Part shown: piece after piece, positions 63,615 to 64,000 of the stretch | Numbering within the stretch: position 1 is the stretch's first letter | How the letters are laid out: each line of letters opens with the position of its first letter | Assembly (NCBI RefSeq): GCF_003857055.1 | Contig: NZ_QGSZ01000233.1 | Coordinates: 30,667-94,666, forward strand | Direction: 5' to 3' | DNA: 64,000 nt | Source of the DNA: Micromonospora inaquosa | Lineage (GTDB): Bacteria; Actinomycetota; Actinomycetes; Mycobacteriales; Micromonosporaceae | Translations under genes and position numbers: made by a program | Notes under the pieces: model-generated | The model's database searches: none | Seen by the model: only the letters and a program-made list of their open reading frames with translations | Told to the model about the DNA's origin: nothing

Positions 63615-64000
63615 CTAGCTGGCGTACGTCTCGAACTCAGCGACCCGCGGCGTACCGCTGGAGCTGTTGATCTTGAAGTTGATCTTACTTAACGCGGTCG
63701 TCGAGAAGGTGATCGAACCAGCCCCGCTGCCGGCGGCCAGGACGGCCCCGTTGTCGTTGTTGATCAGCTGCCAGGACCCGATGGAGCCCTGGGTGCCGGA
63801 CGGCTCGCGAATCACCACCCGGGACACCCGGGTCGCGGAGCCCCACTTGATCGAGATCGTGCCGGTTGATCCGGCCGGCGACCAGTAGCTGCTCAGGCTG
63901 CCGTCGCGCACATTGCCGTAACTGGTCCCACTGGCCTTGCTGGAGCCGTCGGCGCCGGCGCCGAGGCTGAGGTTGGTCCCACCGGAGGGCGGCGGGGTGG
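63615..64000 (-). CDS. C-terminal part of a secreted protein with discoidin-like domain (5' end outside window)
   Basis: The frame is open from the window edge to the TAG at 63615-63617 and encodes the last 128 residues. A Pro/Gly linker (PPPSGGTNLSLGAGADGSS) is followed by a beta-sandwich of the F5/8 type C (discoidin/CBM32-like) kind: YGNVRDGSLSSYWSPAGSTG, ISIKWGSATRVSRVVIREPS and KINFKINSSSGTPRVAEFE. Such tails bind carbohydrate and end secreted polysaccharide-degrading enzymes, for example pectate lyases. The catalytic part is outside the window, so its activity cannot be named. It converges on the radical SAM gene, with the hairpin at 63449-63496 between. Confidence 0.7.
   Translation of the reverse strand, partial: TPPPSGGTNLSLGAGADGSSKASGTSYGNVRDGSLSSYWSPAGSTGTISIKWGSATRVSRVVIREPSGTQGSIGSWQLINNDNGAVLAAGSGAGSITFSTTALSKINFKINSSSGTPRVAEFETYAS

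Overview
The window is very GC-rich, uses GTG and TTG starts freely, and carries gene families typical of filamentous Actinobacteria: an F420-type reductase, an Mca-like mycothiol-conjugate amidase, a nickel superoxide dismutase, ricin-B-tailed glycosidases, and many MarR/TetR/LacI regulators. Overall it looks like a Micromonospora-type chromosome (Micromonosporaceae). This is inferred from gene content and style; no 16S gene or other marker is present. I found no tRNA, rRNA, CRISPR array or intact insertion sequence.

Layout. 1-5200: the tail of a DUF4331-like protein, a DUF2188 protein, a membrane-anchored M23 peptidase, and divergently a PEP-synthase/rifamycin-phosphotransferase-like enzyme followed by a frameshifted membrane protein and a TetR regulator. 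5224-7829: two secreted cell-wall hydrolases that share a C-terminal SH3-like domain. 8203-8517: a decayed metallophosphatase, a palindromic repeat and a terminator.

8518-27450 is a sugar-utilisation island read almost entirely on the minus strand. It holds a ChvE/MmsAB multiple-monosaccharide ABC importer, a secreted GH27 enzyme, a LacI-family regulator, a secreted GH43 enzyme, and a seven-gene L-arabinose operon (araB, araD, binding protein, ATPase, two permeases, araA). Near-identical 14-bp palindromes lie before the ChvE operon, GH27, GH43 and araB, so one LacI-type regulator (probably the one encoded at 14788-15795) plausibly controls the whole island. Secreted enzymes would release arabinose or galactose from plant polymers, two ABC systems would import the sugars, and AraB/AraA/AraD would bring arabinose into the pentose phosphate pathway.

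28087-32575: a DrrAB-like ABC exporter, a DUF4097 protein and a ribbon-helix-helix protein in one direction, plus an aromatic-acid-exporter-like protein. 32817-38605: a large membrane protein with a lipase-like tail, an NAD(P)-binding protein, a methyltransferase, a sortase-type surface protein with an ice-binding-like domain and a collagen-like stalk, and a P-loop kinase-like protein. 38775-40588 encodes an RtcB2-type RNA ligase overlapping a PrfH-type release factor, a ribosome rescue and rRNA repair pair. It is the most striking module here.

40593-49804: an epoxide-hydrolase-like enzyme, a GH43-like protein, an LmbE deacetylase, a GH10 xylanase, an ArsR-family repressor without the usual cysteines, an arginyl-tRNA synthetase, a lipoprotein and a deazaflavin-dependent oxidoreductase. 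49962-57857: a small membrane protein, an ABC exporter with a two-component system, and a MarR regulator divergent from two luciferase-like oxidoreductases and an F420-reductase-like protein, with two clean palindromic operators between them. 57854-64000: a TPR protein, an acetyltransferase, small conserved proteins, a variant inositol-monophosphatase, sodN without an adjacent sodX, a radical SAM protein with an uncommon cysteine spacing, and the end of a secreted protein with a discoidin-like domain.
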